This document shows, piece by piece, positions 11,053-22,701 of a stretch of DNA of 64,000 bases. The position numbers were made by a program, and so were the translations under genes. How positions within the stretch are numbered: the stretch's first letter is position 1; each line of letters opens with the position of its first letter. Below the pieces are notes generated by a model. That model was given only the letters and a program-made list of their open reading frames with translations, was not told the DNA's origin and did not search any database. The stretch covers positions 4,729,501 through 4,793,500 of the forward strand of contig BSBM01000261.1 of NCBI GenBank assembly GCA_027924585.1. Reading direction: 5' to 3'. The DNA is from Larix kaempferi. Lineage: Eukaryota > Streptophyta > Pinopsida > Pinales > Pinaceae.

Positions 11053-13727
11053 AAAAAAACTATAGCTATAATAGTTTTTATGGTTGATTATTATTCTACT
11101 TATTTTATTTTTATTCATCTATAATTTAGAATTAAGTAATTTTATTAGTATATAATTATTCATTAATCATTATGTATTCGTATAGGTGGATGAGAATGGG
11201 AAGCACTACATTTATACATTGCAAATAATCTCAATTCGATTAAAGTATGGATATAATTATGTACACAAGTTTATGGTAAGTTATTGTGGGATGGGGTGGT
11301 GGAGTTCATTATAAGAGTTTGTTGATATCAATATAACACTCTTATTTAAAGGGAAATTGACTTATCATATGGTACAAAAGATAGGTAGGAAAGCATTACA
11401 TGACATGTTTTTTTTGTTTTTTATTTGTATTTTTGTATGTGCTAGCTAGTGTTTATATTAATTTGTCCTCAAAATACTAACTAAGTGTCAATATATATAT
11501 CTTTATCAATTGAGAATATATTTTTAACATATCAAGCACATTGGTTGCACTGATGCTTATTAATACCTAGAAAAATATCTATATCCCAGCTCTTAGTCTA
11601 CAAACCCTAGCCACAACATTCTCTAGTGATGGCCACTCTTGGATATCTTGTGGATATGGATCCAAGGGGGGCCTCTATATGCACTAAAGAGGATTCTTTC
11701 CATTCCTTGGAAACCTATTTTTTCCCCTCATCCATCCCCCCTTCTCATCCCTTCCATTTTATAGATGTTGTCCCCATCCCTAAGGTAAATCTTCATGTTG
11801 CAACTTAACACCATAAATCCCTAGCTATCTCAGACTATGGGATCATTGGTGGTGTAGGTGTTTTCTCACTAGAATGTATAAAATGCACTTACTAGAGAAT
11901 TGTGAAATCTAAAGTACCAAATCAAATGTAAACTAGAAAACTAAACTAAACTAATAAGATTCTTTAACCATGCATGCAATGTAAATGAGGAAACATGTAA
12001 AGAATGATTTGATATTAGCACAAAGAATAGGGTGAGATAGAAACACCTTGGTGTTAATTGTATAAGGTAATGAACCTCTACATTTGAACCAAGGAAGGGT
12101 TCTTATCCTTTCTATCCAAATTCCATCCAAGTGATTATGTAGGTGGAATCCACATGGTGAAAGGAAAAAGTATAATGGCTCTTTCTCACTCTCAATAAGA
12201 AATGTGCAGCATAAAATTACCATTGTGTATGGATATGATATATGGATTGATCTTGAGGGATATATTTATAGGAAATAATGTGGACAATTCTTAGATCTAG
12301 CTCCAGTGTGAATAATCCACTTATCATTGATGATTTAGTAGGGAAGATAGGTTTTGGAAACCAAATCAAATGTTATTTTCAGCAATAATGGTTAGGGAAT
12401 GTCTACTTTTAGCCACTACACCTTTTTGGGAGGTTCACAACAATTAAGACTAACCAAAATATGGTTTTTGGATACTATTGTTGTTTTCAAGGTTTTTAGT
12501 GTGATGCATTATCGTAAATGTTTAGGGAAAATCGACGCAATGTTCGTTAGGGTCAAACTTTGACTTCTCTTCGATTTTTTGTCACATTTTTGAGGTCATA
12601 TGATGATGGAAGTGATGGAAATGGAGATAATATTTTCAATAAGGATGCATGATAGTGATATTACTCATGACAAGTGTCACATACCCATCCATCTATTTGA
12701 CTGAAGGAAAGAGTAATTATGAATTATAGGTTTTCAAATTTCACCCCATGTGAATTCATAATATTGTGAAATGTATGTATATATGCATATTTGTAAAAAA
12801 CAATGGAAATGAAAATCTAGCAACACACAGGCATAATGCACAAACATGCATAATTATCACAAGATGAAGATAAAATCATTCCAAGGTCAAATGCAAGAGA
12901 ATAGTTATCTTTTAACAAAGAAGATCCAAGCAACTAACTATGTAAGAAATATTTTCCACCCAACTGTAGGTATCAACTATATATACCACCCCCAAGTTGG
13001 GCTATGAGGCCACCAAGACGAAGGAAATGCCTGCATGATTCTCTCTATCAACACACAACCCATTTGCTCTCATGCTTAGCCAAAGTGCCCATCTATGAGA
13101 ATTTACATGGATCTCACTCATTCATTCAAACCATGGAACTCTTTTCTACTACCCTACACAAAAAAAGAAGTCATTTACCTTCACTTATCCATAGTTCCCT
13201 TAGGAAATCCAACCCTTACAGTGCTTACCAATGCGTGCAAAAAGAGTCCAATCTATTGTATGTTGTTGGAGAAAATTGTGTAGCATTAATCCATGGCTTC
13301 TCAATCATTTGTGAGAAACAAACTCATTGGGTAAACGTTCCTCTATTTTCCGACCTCTATGATCACCTACAACCATCTCTTTTCTCTTAAATCTACAATT
13401 TTCCTTCACAATTACAAATTTATGGTTATTGCATTGTCTAGTAATGGTAATGGCAATGGAATGAACAATAAGAAAAAAACTATGCATAGTGTAACAATCT
13501 GCATGAGAATGAGTGGTAAAATTATAAAGAGATGAGAGAAGAGACAACTGACTTAACTTTTTGCCATAGAAGAGAGGAATCTTACATCAGTTGTAGAAGT
13601 ATATTCAACCCATTATTCCATAACTATATGAGAAGTATTTCCCTACCAACCTCACACATGCATTCAATGATTGGATTTAATAGTCAAAATGAAGTAATTG
13701 GATCATTTAAGGAACATGTAGAAAATG
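11053..13727. other. Unassigned sequence, partly likely the remainder of the element F LTR
   Basis: No gene family recognised. An open plus-strand frame of 128 codons at 13,004-13,390 has no motif and is probably chance. When element A is removed, sequence just left of 13,826 becomes contiguous with the 3' LTR of the gypsy element F. Some of this stretch is therefore probably that LTR's far end, whose terminus I could not place. Confidence 0.4.
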
Positions 13728-13826
13728 GATGAGTTTTAAGGTTGACACTTGGCAATAGAGGATTTAATATCCCATAGGATCCATTTCCTCTTTCCCTTTA
13801 GTGGAATCATATCCTCTCTAGTTCTC
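13728..13826. repeat. 99-bp flank of element A, duplicated before its 3' LTR
   Basis: These 99 bp end in the target-site sequence TTCTC (13,822-13,826). They recur without a visible difference at 18,972-19,070, immediately before the second LTR. Flanking host DNA does not normally occur inside a retrotransposon, so this records a rearrangement after insertion. Confidence 0.85.
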
Positions 13827-15828
13827 TGTAATGCCCACCTCGGTACCTTGACTAACCATAGACTTGAGGACACTTTTCAAGTGACCCGACCGGATAAACT
13901 TTAGTAGAATGGTCTTTTGAATATTTGAAATGTTTGAATGACTGAGGAACACATGATCATTTGCTTGACGACAAATGATAAACGAAAACAACACAGTGAG
14001 CAACACTTATAGAAGTGGGTGTTTTGCTTAAAAATAATAAATGAATGAATGATTTGCTTAATGATTAGCATAATGAATGATGACTGAATGTTGTATATGA
14101 TCGAATGATTGAAATATTGTAATGCCCCTAGACTTTTGTAGACATTGAGGGTACCTGCTGAGTGACCCGACCGATTGAAACATTAATTAAATAACCTTTT
14201 GGCCTTATTTTTGAGTATGTGTATCTGAACTGTTGATGTAAATGAATAATTGCATATGTTAGACGATTAGCTATGACTATGGAAAATTATGTTGATAGAT
14301 AATGCTTAATGACTAGCTATACGGTGATTGTGTAATTGTCGATGAGATGTATATTTGATTGGATGAATGAACAGTTTGAATAAATCATAAATGTTTAACA
14401 ATACTAGAATTAGAAATCAGATGATGATTATTGAGAACAATGCTACTAATAACTTGTTGTGAGAAGTGTGTGTAGAAACAAGTGAGACGGTTCACCAACG
14501 GAAACACAAAGGAACATGAAGGGTCGTAGAGTACGGGTAAATCACACACAAGGGGAGCGACGACGATGTCGACTTCCGACAAGAATACCACGCATGAGCA
14601 GATAAGCAATGATGCGCTTGCTCAAGAGGAATGCGTGAGGGCGTACGAGGTGGGCCACGACGGAGCTGGTCACGTACGAGTTGAGGGGCGCGTAGTGAGA
14701 ACGGACTCACTCCTCAGCGCCATTAGTCCCTAGATAGCATGTAGACGGAGGATGGATGGTAATGATTCCTAAAATCCCTACAAGAGTTCCCGCAAGTCAA
14801 AACGGAAAGATGGTGGCAGAAGGACCCGACGATGTGGTACCCTGTCGAGAACGGAAAGAATGGACGCAAGGACCCAACGATGCGGTACCATGCCAAGGAA
14901 TGGAAACCATGGATGACTGGACCCGACGGAGTGGTTCCATGTCAGGGAATTAAAATTAAGGAACTAGGAGCCCAACGGCGCGGCACCGTGATCCTAGTGA
15001 GTTTGATTGTTAAATTTAACTGCATAAAAACTTATGAGAATAACTCTATATTATTACTTAGCAAATGCATAAAAATAATTTAGGCCTTTGCACATGAATA
15101 TGTATTTTTGTTGAGCATTTAAAATAATAGAAATCATTATTTAGGAGCAAAATAGAATCCTAAGATTAGACACCTAGTCAACTAAAAGCTAGGAGTTAAT
15201 TAAAATATCTGGGGGACAAACTGGAGCAAACTTAGGGGTGTTGGTGCACTTCCCAAAGAAACTGACACTTGGATGGGTGAGTGTTTTAATTAAATAATTA
15301 ATTAAAAATATTTAATTATGCATGAAGCGACATGTGTTGCATGAGATTTTCCTTTATAAGGAAGGCTTGGGGAATGGGTAAAGGGCCCATAATTTGGACG
15401 ATTGTCGTAATTTTCGAATGCCTCAAATACTTGCTGCTATCTAAGGGTTGGCTGAGAAATCCTGGTGGGAAGGGAAGCCCAAGCTGAATTTCTGAAATAT
15501 ATGTGTGAACTCTACGACCCGAATCTCGGGGGAGGCCATGCGACTGAAAGCATGAGCCTATGGTTGGGTGGCGAAGCTAATGGTTGCTTCGCCAATGGTT
15601 AAATGAGCTTCTGCTGGAGGGGCACAACGAGCGAAGCGGATTTCAAGGGAAAGCGGGATCAGATTGACGACGACGACTACTTCTCCAACAACAGATTCAG
15701 GTATTGTGTTTTTGTTAGTTCTTGAATTTGATAAGTTTTATTAATAATTATGCATCATAATGGTTATATTGTGTTTTAAGTTTCTAATAATTTTTAAGTA
15801 AGTAAATCCAAAAAGGGGGGTCCCTACA
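13827..15828 (+). mobile_element. 5' LTR of element A (2,002 bp)
   Basis: Starts TGTAATGCCC and ends GGGGGGTCCCTACA. It is preceded by TTCTC and followed after two bases by a primer binding site. The partner LTR at 19,071-21,072 has exactly the same length and differs at scattered positions only (about 98% identity by eye), implying a fairly young insertion. A TATA-like CCTTTATAAGG lies near 15,350. A 48-bp minisatellite lies at 14,822-14,994. Two GTGACCCGACCG motifs near 13,885 and 14,162 hint at an older internal duplication. Confidence 0.9.
14822..14994. repeat. 48-bp minisatellite in LTR A (four units)
   Basis: Units start at 14,822, 14,870, 14,919 and 14,967, each opening with GGACCC or GGAGCCC followed by a GGTACC-type block. 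It is GC-richer than the surrounding DNA. The period is 16 codons, which explains the repetitive open frames here. The same array is in the second LTR at 20,066-20,238. Confidence 0.85.
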
Positions 15829-15830
15829 TA

Positions 15831-15846
15831 TGGTATCAGAGCCGGT
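15831..15846 (+). other. Primer binding site of element A
   Basis: TGGTATCAGAGCCGGT matches the 3' end complement of plant initiator tRNA-Met in its first 12 bases. It lies two bases after the 5' LTR end, which fixes the element as plus-strand. Confidence 0.9.
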
Positions 15847-16864
15847 CGAGCCTTGAGGGCATCGGACTCATATTTTTAACAGTGATCTGCGATAAGATAG
15901 TGAAGGCTTGGAGGAGATCAACGACAATGGCGGGGATCAACAAATATTTGGCGGTAGCTGGATCGACAGTCGGAACAGGTGACATCTCTTTTATTACTGT
16001 TATATTCGTATGGTGAGCGCAAAGTATATAGTTATTGTTAAAGTTTTAAGAAGTTTATATTGCTTGGAAGGAGAAATTGCGATCTATTCTCTGTCGATTA
16101 ATTATACATTGACTGAGTAATGTTTTTTATGGCTTAGTTGTAGAGGAAATTTATAATTGCTAAGAAAAATACATCATAATATGTCGACCTTAATTTTACT
16201 AGATCTCCATCGATTAAAATGGAATATATTTCCAGGGTTTACCATTAAAAAAAAAAAATCGAACGCTGAAGTGACTCATTTCATTAGATCTCTGTTTAAA
16301 TGGATGATTGCAAATTCTGGAAATTTATTTATGCTCAAGATTATGATTATGGTTCAAAAACTCTGTTTGTCATTTACATCTCTGTTGATTAATTTAGAAA
16401 ACCCTTTTCAGATGTCTCCATTGAAGATCAAAATCTTTCTGTCTGGTTTTTTTTTTTTCTTAGATCTTTGTTCTGTAATTCATGGGTAGTAGAATAATGT
16501 TTCTAGGCCTGCAAAAGAAATCGACTCTGGCTGTTCGCAGTAGCCTGTTGGCATCATCATTTAAATTTGGATCTTGAACTCTATCGAAATCAAATGAGCG
16601 GGAAACTAGTTGTTGTATTTGCATTTAACCTACTCAGATCTATTGAGTAATTACTAACCCTACCGATCGAGATCTACAATCTATTGATACTTGCATTGTT
16701 GAACTTTGTCGAGATCTAGTTGTGTGAATCCTTCACCATATCGAATGAGATCCTCAGCTTGTTAATAACTCCACTCATCTAGTTCTCTCCGATTGAATTC
16801 TACCATCTGTCAAGATCTCAGTAAACTTCATTGATTTCCTTTCAACCGACTACGGTGTCTACAG

Positions 16865-17060
16865 ATGTAACTTGCCAAGTATTACGACGTTAATTGTTCT
16901 TATCCATAGTCCGTCACATTCATCCCTGTCAAATTTATCTACCACAAGATGTTGTGTATAAGATGTGGCTTGCCAAGAATTACGACGTTAATTCAAATCT
17001 ACATCCTGCCAATAATTTCAGTAATCTCTGTCGAATTCATCTGCAACAGAACACCCTGTT
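16865..17060. repeat. Degenerate tandem duplication in element A
   Basis: The blocks AACTTGCCAAGTATTACGAC (about 16,869) and GGCTTGCCAAGAATTACGAC (about 16,967) are each followed by GTTAATT and a TCTGTCAAATT/TCTGTCGAATT block. The period is close to 98-105 bp. Confidence 0.6.
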
Positions 17061-17599
17061 CATCGTGTATGTTTTCTCGGATTGGCGCTACCTGGGTCTA
17101 TGTCCTGTGACCTATATACCCTTTTCTCTTTTAAACTCTACGCACGTTATTTATGGGGACTTCTGTGTGGATCAACGTCGTAATACGTAGGTCGCATGTA
17201 TCCCTTCCATCCCTGTCCCGTTAACTTGTCTGGATCTCTTCCAGAGGGGGGAACATAGGAGATTTGAAGTCAAATCCTGCAGAAGTGAAATAGAGTTTAG
17301 AGTTGTTTGTGCTCGGAAACCGAGGGGACTCGAATTCAAAGCCTGCGGAAGTGGAGTGATCTTCACAAATACTACTCGATGCGATCCTCGAATAGATAGC
17401 TTAGGGAAAAAGAAAAGGCGCAATGCAAGAGGGAGGGTATTTCGTAGGAGCGTGAAATACTTGTTAAGGATTTGGGGTTTTATATCTTCTCACGTTATCT
17501 AACTAGGGAATACGACTTTTCTCTCTTCGGGTTGGAGAAGAACTATATAGGTGACGCTGTGATTTTTGTGATTGTGCTTAGGACAGCTAGGGGTTTTAA

Positions 17600-17965
17600 A
17601 TTTTCAATTTGGGATTGATTTCCTAGCTGCCGATACTCAGTACAGCATCTAGGCGATCTCATGCTGGAATACGGTATGTGCAGATCTAACTTTCATTGCC
17701 GATATCCTGTATAGAAGTTGAGGATCCCAAACCTGATTATTGTATGGTTATTCAGTTTGGATCTAACCTTTATCTCTGATTTTCGGTATAGTAGCCAAGC
17801 GATTTCAGACTTAATCACGGTATGTCTATTTTGTTCGTTTGAATGTCATTGCTGTAGTATATTATACTTGGTATATAAAGCTGGATGATCAGAGAACTGA
17901 TCTATGCATATTTTATTTATAGGTTACCTTTGGGTCTGATCTAGCCACTATATATAGGTTGTAGG
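17600..17965. repeat. Degenerate tandem array in element A, about 75-100 bp unit
   Basis: Three to four decayed copies share a GATCTAAC or GATTTCCTAGC opening, a GCCGATA or TTTTCGGTATAG middle and a GGTATG or GTATGG end, at about 17,615, 17,690, 17,757 and 17,937. By-eye alignment only. Confidence 0.45.
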
Positions 17966-18971
17966 ATACACCGGTACACGAGGGGTTGACAATATTATCT
18001 TATACCTTTAAGTCCGACGGATTCGTGGAGTTAGGTGAAAACCTTTGTGATTATTGCTATGATATTTTGACAGTTGTTACTCCTTTAGAGTAATGAGTCT
18101 CAAGTGGTAGTATGATTATTTCCCCAATGATACCTTCGTTGCCGAACTGTGCGATCATAGTATCATCGTTTATGTTATTATCTCTCCTTTGTTGTGGATT
18201 GCGAAGGCATACGGTTGCTAATATTTTCTGGTCGTTGGCAGAACTGTAATACTCTGCACAACTATACAATCGTATGACAGAGATATAAACCTCGGTAGTA
18301 CTAACCTTGGTGCATATTTTTTTTTTTTAATACCTACACTACACACACCTGGAAGGAATGCGATTACTACATCTATTTTACCAACCGCTGTGTTACCGCC
18401 GATTGCAAATTATTACATATCGTTGCTTACGGTTGTGATTTTGATCCTTATGGTTTAGTACAACTCGAACAAGTGAATTCTTGTTAGTAACGCCTTCCTT
18501 AGGATAAACAATATCTGCAATTATTATGGATAAATCGTGATCTCCTTATGGTAGATAATTACCGTTGTATTTGGTAAAGATGTCCAATACATAATACCCA
18601 TGTTAGGTATGAATGAATAGGGGGATGAACAAACTTTGATCATTGTTTCTTAAAAGTATACGGATTGGGTATTAGAGAATGGTCTTAATGTATTTCCTCT
18701 ATGGTCGATGGAGGAACGATCTTTGTGTGATAGGCGACTAGGGTTTTAAAATTTCAATAATCCTGGCATTTGTAAAACTATGCCTAAAATAGAAAACGAG
18801 AGTCTATTTAGTTGAAGATAGCGTAGATCTATTTTTAATTCAGGATCCTTGTAATTCTGTATATTCCTCCAGGATCAGTATTGCTGGAACGAAAAAATTA
18901 TTCCTATTTTCCAGTTGTTTCTAAATATAATCAAAATATCTGAAGTTGCGGGATCTAGTATTTAACTCTGC

Positions 18972-19070
18972 GATGAGTTTTAAGGTTGACACTTGGCAAT
19001 AGAGGATTTAATATCCCATAGGATCCATTTCCTCTTTCCCTTTAGTGGAATCATATCCTCTCTAGTTCTC
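18972..19070. repeat. Second copy of the element A flank, with third target-site copy
   Basis: Copy of 13,728-13,826 ending in TTCTC at 19,066-19,070, directly followed by the second LTR. It occupies the place where the element's polypurine tract should be. Confidence 0.85.
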
Positions 19071-21072
19071 TGTAATGCCCACCTTGGTACCTTGACTAAC
19101 CATAGACTTGAGGACACTTTTCAAGTGACCCGACCGGATAAACTTTAGTAGAATGGTCTTTTGAATATTTGAAATGTTTGAATGACTGAGGAACACATGA
19201 TCATTTGCTTGAAGACAAATGATAAACGAAAACAACACAGTGAGCAACACTTATAGAAGTGGATGTTTTACTTAAAAATAATAAATGAATGAATGATTTG
19301 CTTAATGATTAGCATAATGAATGATGACTGAATGTTGTATATGATCGAATGATTGAAATATTGTAATGCCCCTAGACTTTTGCAGACATTGAGGGCACCT
19401 GCTGAGTGACCCGACCGATTGAAACATTAATTAAATAACCTTTTGGCCTTATTTTTGAGTATGTGTATCTGAACTATTGATGCAAATGAATAATTGCATA
19501 TGTTAAACGATTAGCTATGACTATGGAAAATTATGTTGATAGATAATGCTTAACGACTAGCTATACGGTGATTGTGTAATTGTCGACGAGATGTATATTT
19601 GATTGGATGAATGAACAGTTTGAATAAATCATAAATGTTTAACAATACTAGAATTAGAAATCAGATGATGATTATTGAGAACAATGCTACTAATAACTTG
19701 TTGTGAGAAGTGTGTGTAGAAACAAGTGAGACGGTTCACCAACGAACACACAAAGGAACATGAAGGGTCGTAGAGTACGGGTAAATCACACACAAGGGGA
19801 GCGACGACGATGTTGACTTCCGACAAGAATATCACGCATGAGCAGATAAGCACTGATCCGCTTGCTCAAGAGGAATGCGTGAGGGCGTACGAGGTGGGCC
19901 ATGACGGAGCTGGTCACGTACGAGTTGAGGGGCGCGTAGTGAGAACGGACTCACTCCTCAGCGCCATTAGTCCCTAGATAGCATGTAGATGAAGGATGGA
20001 TGGTAATGATTCCTAAAATCCCTACAAGAGTTCCCCCAAGTCAAAACGGAAAGATGGTGGCAGAAGGACCCGACGATGTGGTACCCTGTCGAGAACGGAA
20101 AGAATGGACGCAAGGACCCAACGATGCGGTACCATGCCAAGGAATGGAAACCATGGATGACTGGACCCGACGGAGTGGTGCCATGTCAGGGAATTAAAAT
20201 TAAGGATCTAGGAGCCCAACGGCGCGGCACCGTGATCCTAGTGAGTTTGATTGTTAAATTTAACTGCATAAAAACTTATGAGAATAACTCTAGATTATTA
20301 CTTAGCAAATGCATAAAAATAATTTAGGCCTTTGCACATGAATAGTTATTTTTGTTGAACATTTAAAATAATAAAAATCATTATTTAGGAGCAAAATAGA
20401 ATCCTAATATTAGACACCTAGTCAACTAAAAGCTAGGAGTTAATTAAAATATCTGGGGGACAAATTGGAGAAAACTTAGGGGTGTTGGTGCACTTCCCAG
20501 AGAAACTGACACTTGGATGGGTGAGTGTTTTAATTAAATAATTAATTAAAAATATTTAATTATGCATGAAGCGACATGTGTTGCATGAGATTTTCCTTTA
20601 TAAGGAAGGCTTGGGGAATGGGTAAAGGGCCCATAATTTGGACGATTGTCGTAATTTTCGAATGCCTCAAAGACTTGCTGCTATCTAAGGGTTGGTTGAG
20701 AAATCCTGGTGGGAAGGGAAGCCCAAGCTGAATTTTTGAAATATATGTGTGAACTCTACAACCCGAATCTCGGGGGAGGCCATGCGACTGAAAGCATGAG
20801 CCTATGGTTGGGTGGCGAAGCTAACGGTTGCTTCGCCAATGGTTAAACGAGCTTCTGCTGGAGGGGCACAACGAGCGAAGCGGATTTCAAGGGAAAGCGG
20901 GATCGGACTGACAACGACGACTACTTCTCCAACAACAGATTCAGGTATTGTGTTTTTGTTAGTTCTTGAATTTGATAAGTTTTATTAATAATTATGCATC
21001 ATAATGGTTATATTGTGTTTTAAGTTTCTAATAATTTTTAAGTAAGTGAATCCAAAAAGGGGGGTCCCTACA
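19071..21072 (+). mobile_element. Second LTR of element A (2,002 bp)
   Basis: Starts TGTAATGCCC, ends CCCTACA, and is followed by TTCTC at 21,073-21,077. That matches the TTCTC before the first LTR, so the outer 5-bp target-site duplication is perfect. It carries the same 48-bp minisatellite (20,066-20,238). Because copied host flank precedes it, it may have come from a solo-LTR version of the same insertion; see findings. Confidence 0.9.
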
Positions 21073-21077
21073 TTCTC

Positions 21078-21302
21078 TTTATATATCCATCTTGGACCAT
21101 TTTATTATTTTTCCCACATAATATTTACATAGATTTCAAGTTATCATGACAAGACAACCACATGGTCCATACATAAATATTTACATTATACATGACTATC
21201 CATTCACTAGTTAGGCCTTGGCCTCGAGCTCCATACTAGCATATTTACATCATTTACATAATTTGATTTCATACATTCCAAGTCGAAACTGGGGGTATTA
21301 TA
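21078..21302 (-). mobile_element. 3' LTR of gypsy element F, first part (interrupted by element A)
   Basis: On the minus strand the LTR begins TATAATACCCCC at 21,302, a one-base variant of the usual TGTAATACCCC, just after a polypurine tract. It runs to the element A insertion at 21,077 and must continue leftward from 13,826. A minus-strand TATA box (GGATATATAAAGAGA) ends at the insertion point. The far LTR end was not located. Confidence 0.65.
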
Positions 21303-21318
21303 ATCCTCTCCCCCTCAT
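21303..21318 (-). other. Polypurine tract of element F
   Basis: Minus strand reads ATGAGGGGGAGAGGAT directly upstream of the LTR start. This is the normal plus-strand priming site of a minus-strand retroelement. Confidence 0.75.
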
Positions 21319-21342
21319 AATAACATGCTCCTCGAAATTTGT

Positions 21343-22701
21343 TCAAAATCAAAACAAAAATGGCTATGCCTCTCTCATGTCATCCTTTAGATCCCATGTA
21401 GCCTCATCGGAACCAAAGTGATTCCATTGCACCTTTACCTGTTTGATGGCTCGGTTCTGGAGCAATGTTACCTTATTGTCAAGGATGCGTAGGAGCTCTA
21501 TTTGGAACACTCTCTCGGGTTCCAATTGGATCACATCCTAATCAATCACATGGTTAGGATCATGTACATATTTCTTAAGCAAAGAAACATGCAAAATATT
21601 ATGAGCTCTAGTGTTAGCATGCAATGCATTTCTATATGCTTCTAGCCCTATCCTCTCAAGCACTTCAAATGACCCACGGTATTTTAATGATAGCTTGGCA
21701 CAAATTCCAAGCTTCAAGGAACTCTTTCTTGGCCTCACTCGGAGGTAAACATGATACTTAACAATCAACTGCCTATGCAAATGATTTTTATCTGCATAGA
21801 TTTTCTGTTTAACTTGGGCTACCTCTAAATTCTGCCTAATATTTGCAACCACTTATTCCATTTCCTTAAGCATTTCTATCCCAAGCACATTTTTTTTCAT
21901 TGGATTATCCCAACTCACTGTTGTCCTACATATTCTGCCATACAAAGATTCAAAATGACTCATCCACAACAATGATTGTTTCCCAATATTATTTGCAAAC
22001 TCTACCAAGGGTATATAATATTCCCACATGGATGGTTTGTCCATAATATGCATGCGAAGCATGTCTTCAAGCACCTGATTTACTCTTTATGTTTGTCCAT
22101 CTATTTGTGTATGGGTAGTGCTAAATTTCAACTGTGTACCCAAATAAGCAAAAAGACTTTTCCAAAAATTAGAATTAAATTGTGTATCATGGTCAGATAC
22201 AATTGCTTTGGGTAACCCATGAAATTTGAATACTTCTTTAATGAATATTCTTTCTATCTCATCAGCCTTGTAAGTATATTTAACTGGAATAAAATGTGCT
22301 ACCTTAGGAATTTTATCCACCACAACCATGATGGGATCATGCTTCCTTAAACAGATTGGAAATCCGGTAATAAAATCTATAGTTATCACTTCTCATTTCC
22401 ACTCTAGAATTGGCAACGAATGCAATAAACCTGATGAGTTTTGATGTTCAACCTTCACTTGCTAGTATTTCATGAATATGAAAATATACTCATCCGTGTA
22501 TTTCTTCATTCCCAACAAAAAATATTGCTTCCTTGCTATAACAATTATTTTCTGATATCCTGGGTGACCAGAACATGGCATTTTATGGTTTTCAGCTATA
22601 ATAATTATCCTCCAATCAACAATATTAGGAATATACATTATATTTTTATAAGTAAGAAGTCTATCATTCTCTAAGTTATAACCTTCATACTTCTTTTCCA
22701 A
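21343..22701 (-). pseudogene. Ty3/gypsy integrase with C-terminal chromodomain, broken
   Basis: Order on the minus strand: HHCC zinc finger region (HPGYQKIIVIARKQYF), catalytic core with VITIDFITGFP (first Asp) and IVSDHDTQF (second Asp), then NQVLEDMLRMH, then the GPY/F-like module (KYRGSFEVLERIG, HNILHVSLLKKYVHDPNH), then a chromodomain-like end (QVKVQWNHFGSDEATW). The chromodomain marks element F as a chromovirus. Defects: both zinc-finger cysteine positions read Phe and Tyr. The catalytic Glu codon after GQT is a TAA stop (22,087-22,089). Further stops lie near 22,395 and between the GPY/F module and the chromodomain. Integrase would insert element cDNA into chromosomes; this copy cannot. 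Confidence 0.9.

Larger units (their letters stand above)
15829..18971 (+). mobile_element. Internal region of element A, non-coding (LARD-like)
   Basis: Opens with a primer binding site. About 100 bp later comes a short ATG frame (15,927) of 23 codons beginning MAGINKYLAVAG that ends in T-rich sequence. No gag, protease, reverse transcriptase or integrase motif appears on either strand in 3.1 kb. The interior is made of degenerate tandem blocks. Long LTRs with a non-coding interior fit a large retrotransposon derivative that depends on another element's proteins. There is no polypurine tract at its right end; the sequence breaks off directly into copied flank DNA. Confidence 0.75.

Noticed and set aside
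13004-13390. 128-codon open frame on the plus strand preceded by a TATATATA motif
   Set aside because: No motif, Ser/His/Leu-rich composition typical of chance frames, and the place probably belongs to the interrupted LTR of element F.
13730-13731. Alternative start of LTR A at TGAGTTTTAAGG
   Set aside because: The repeat does begin here, but no target-site copy matches. Starting at TGTAATGCCC (13,827) gives a perfect TTCTC duplication and equal LTR lengths.
14492-15083. Several overlapping open frames on both strands in the 5' LTR of element A
   Set aside because: They come from the 48-bp minisatellite and GC-richer LTR sequence and recur identically in the other LTR at 19.6-20.3 kb.
16157-16489. 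110-codon open frame in element A interior
   Set aside because: T-rich, Lys/Phe/Leu composition, no retroelement motif, ends in a homopolymer stretch.
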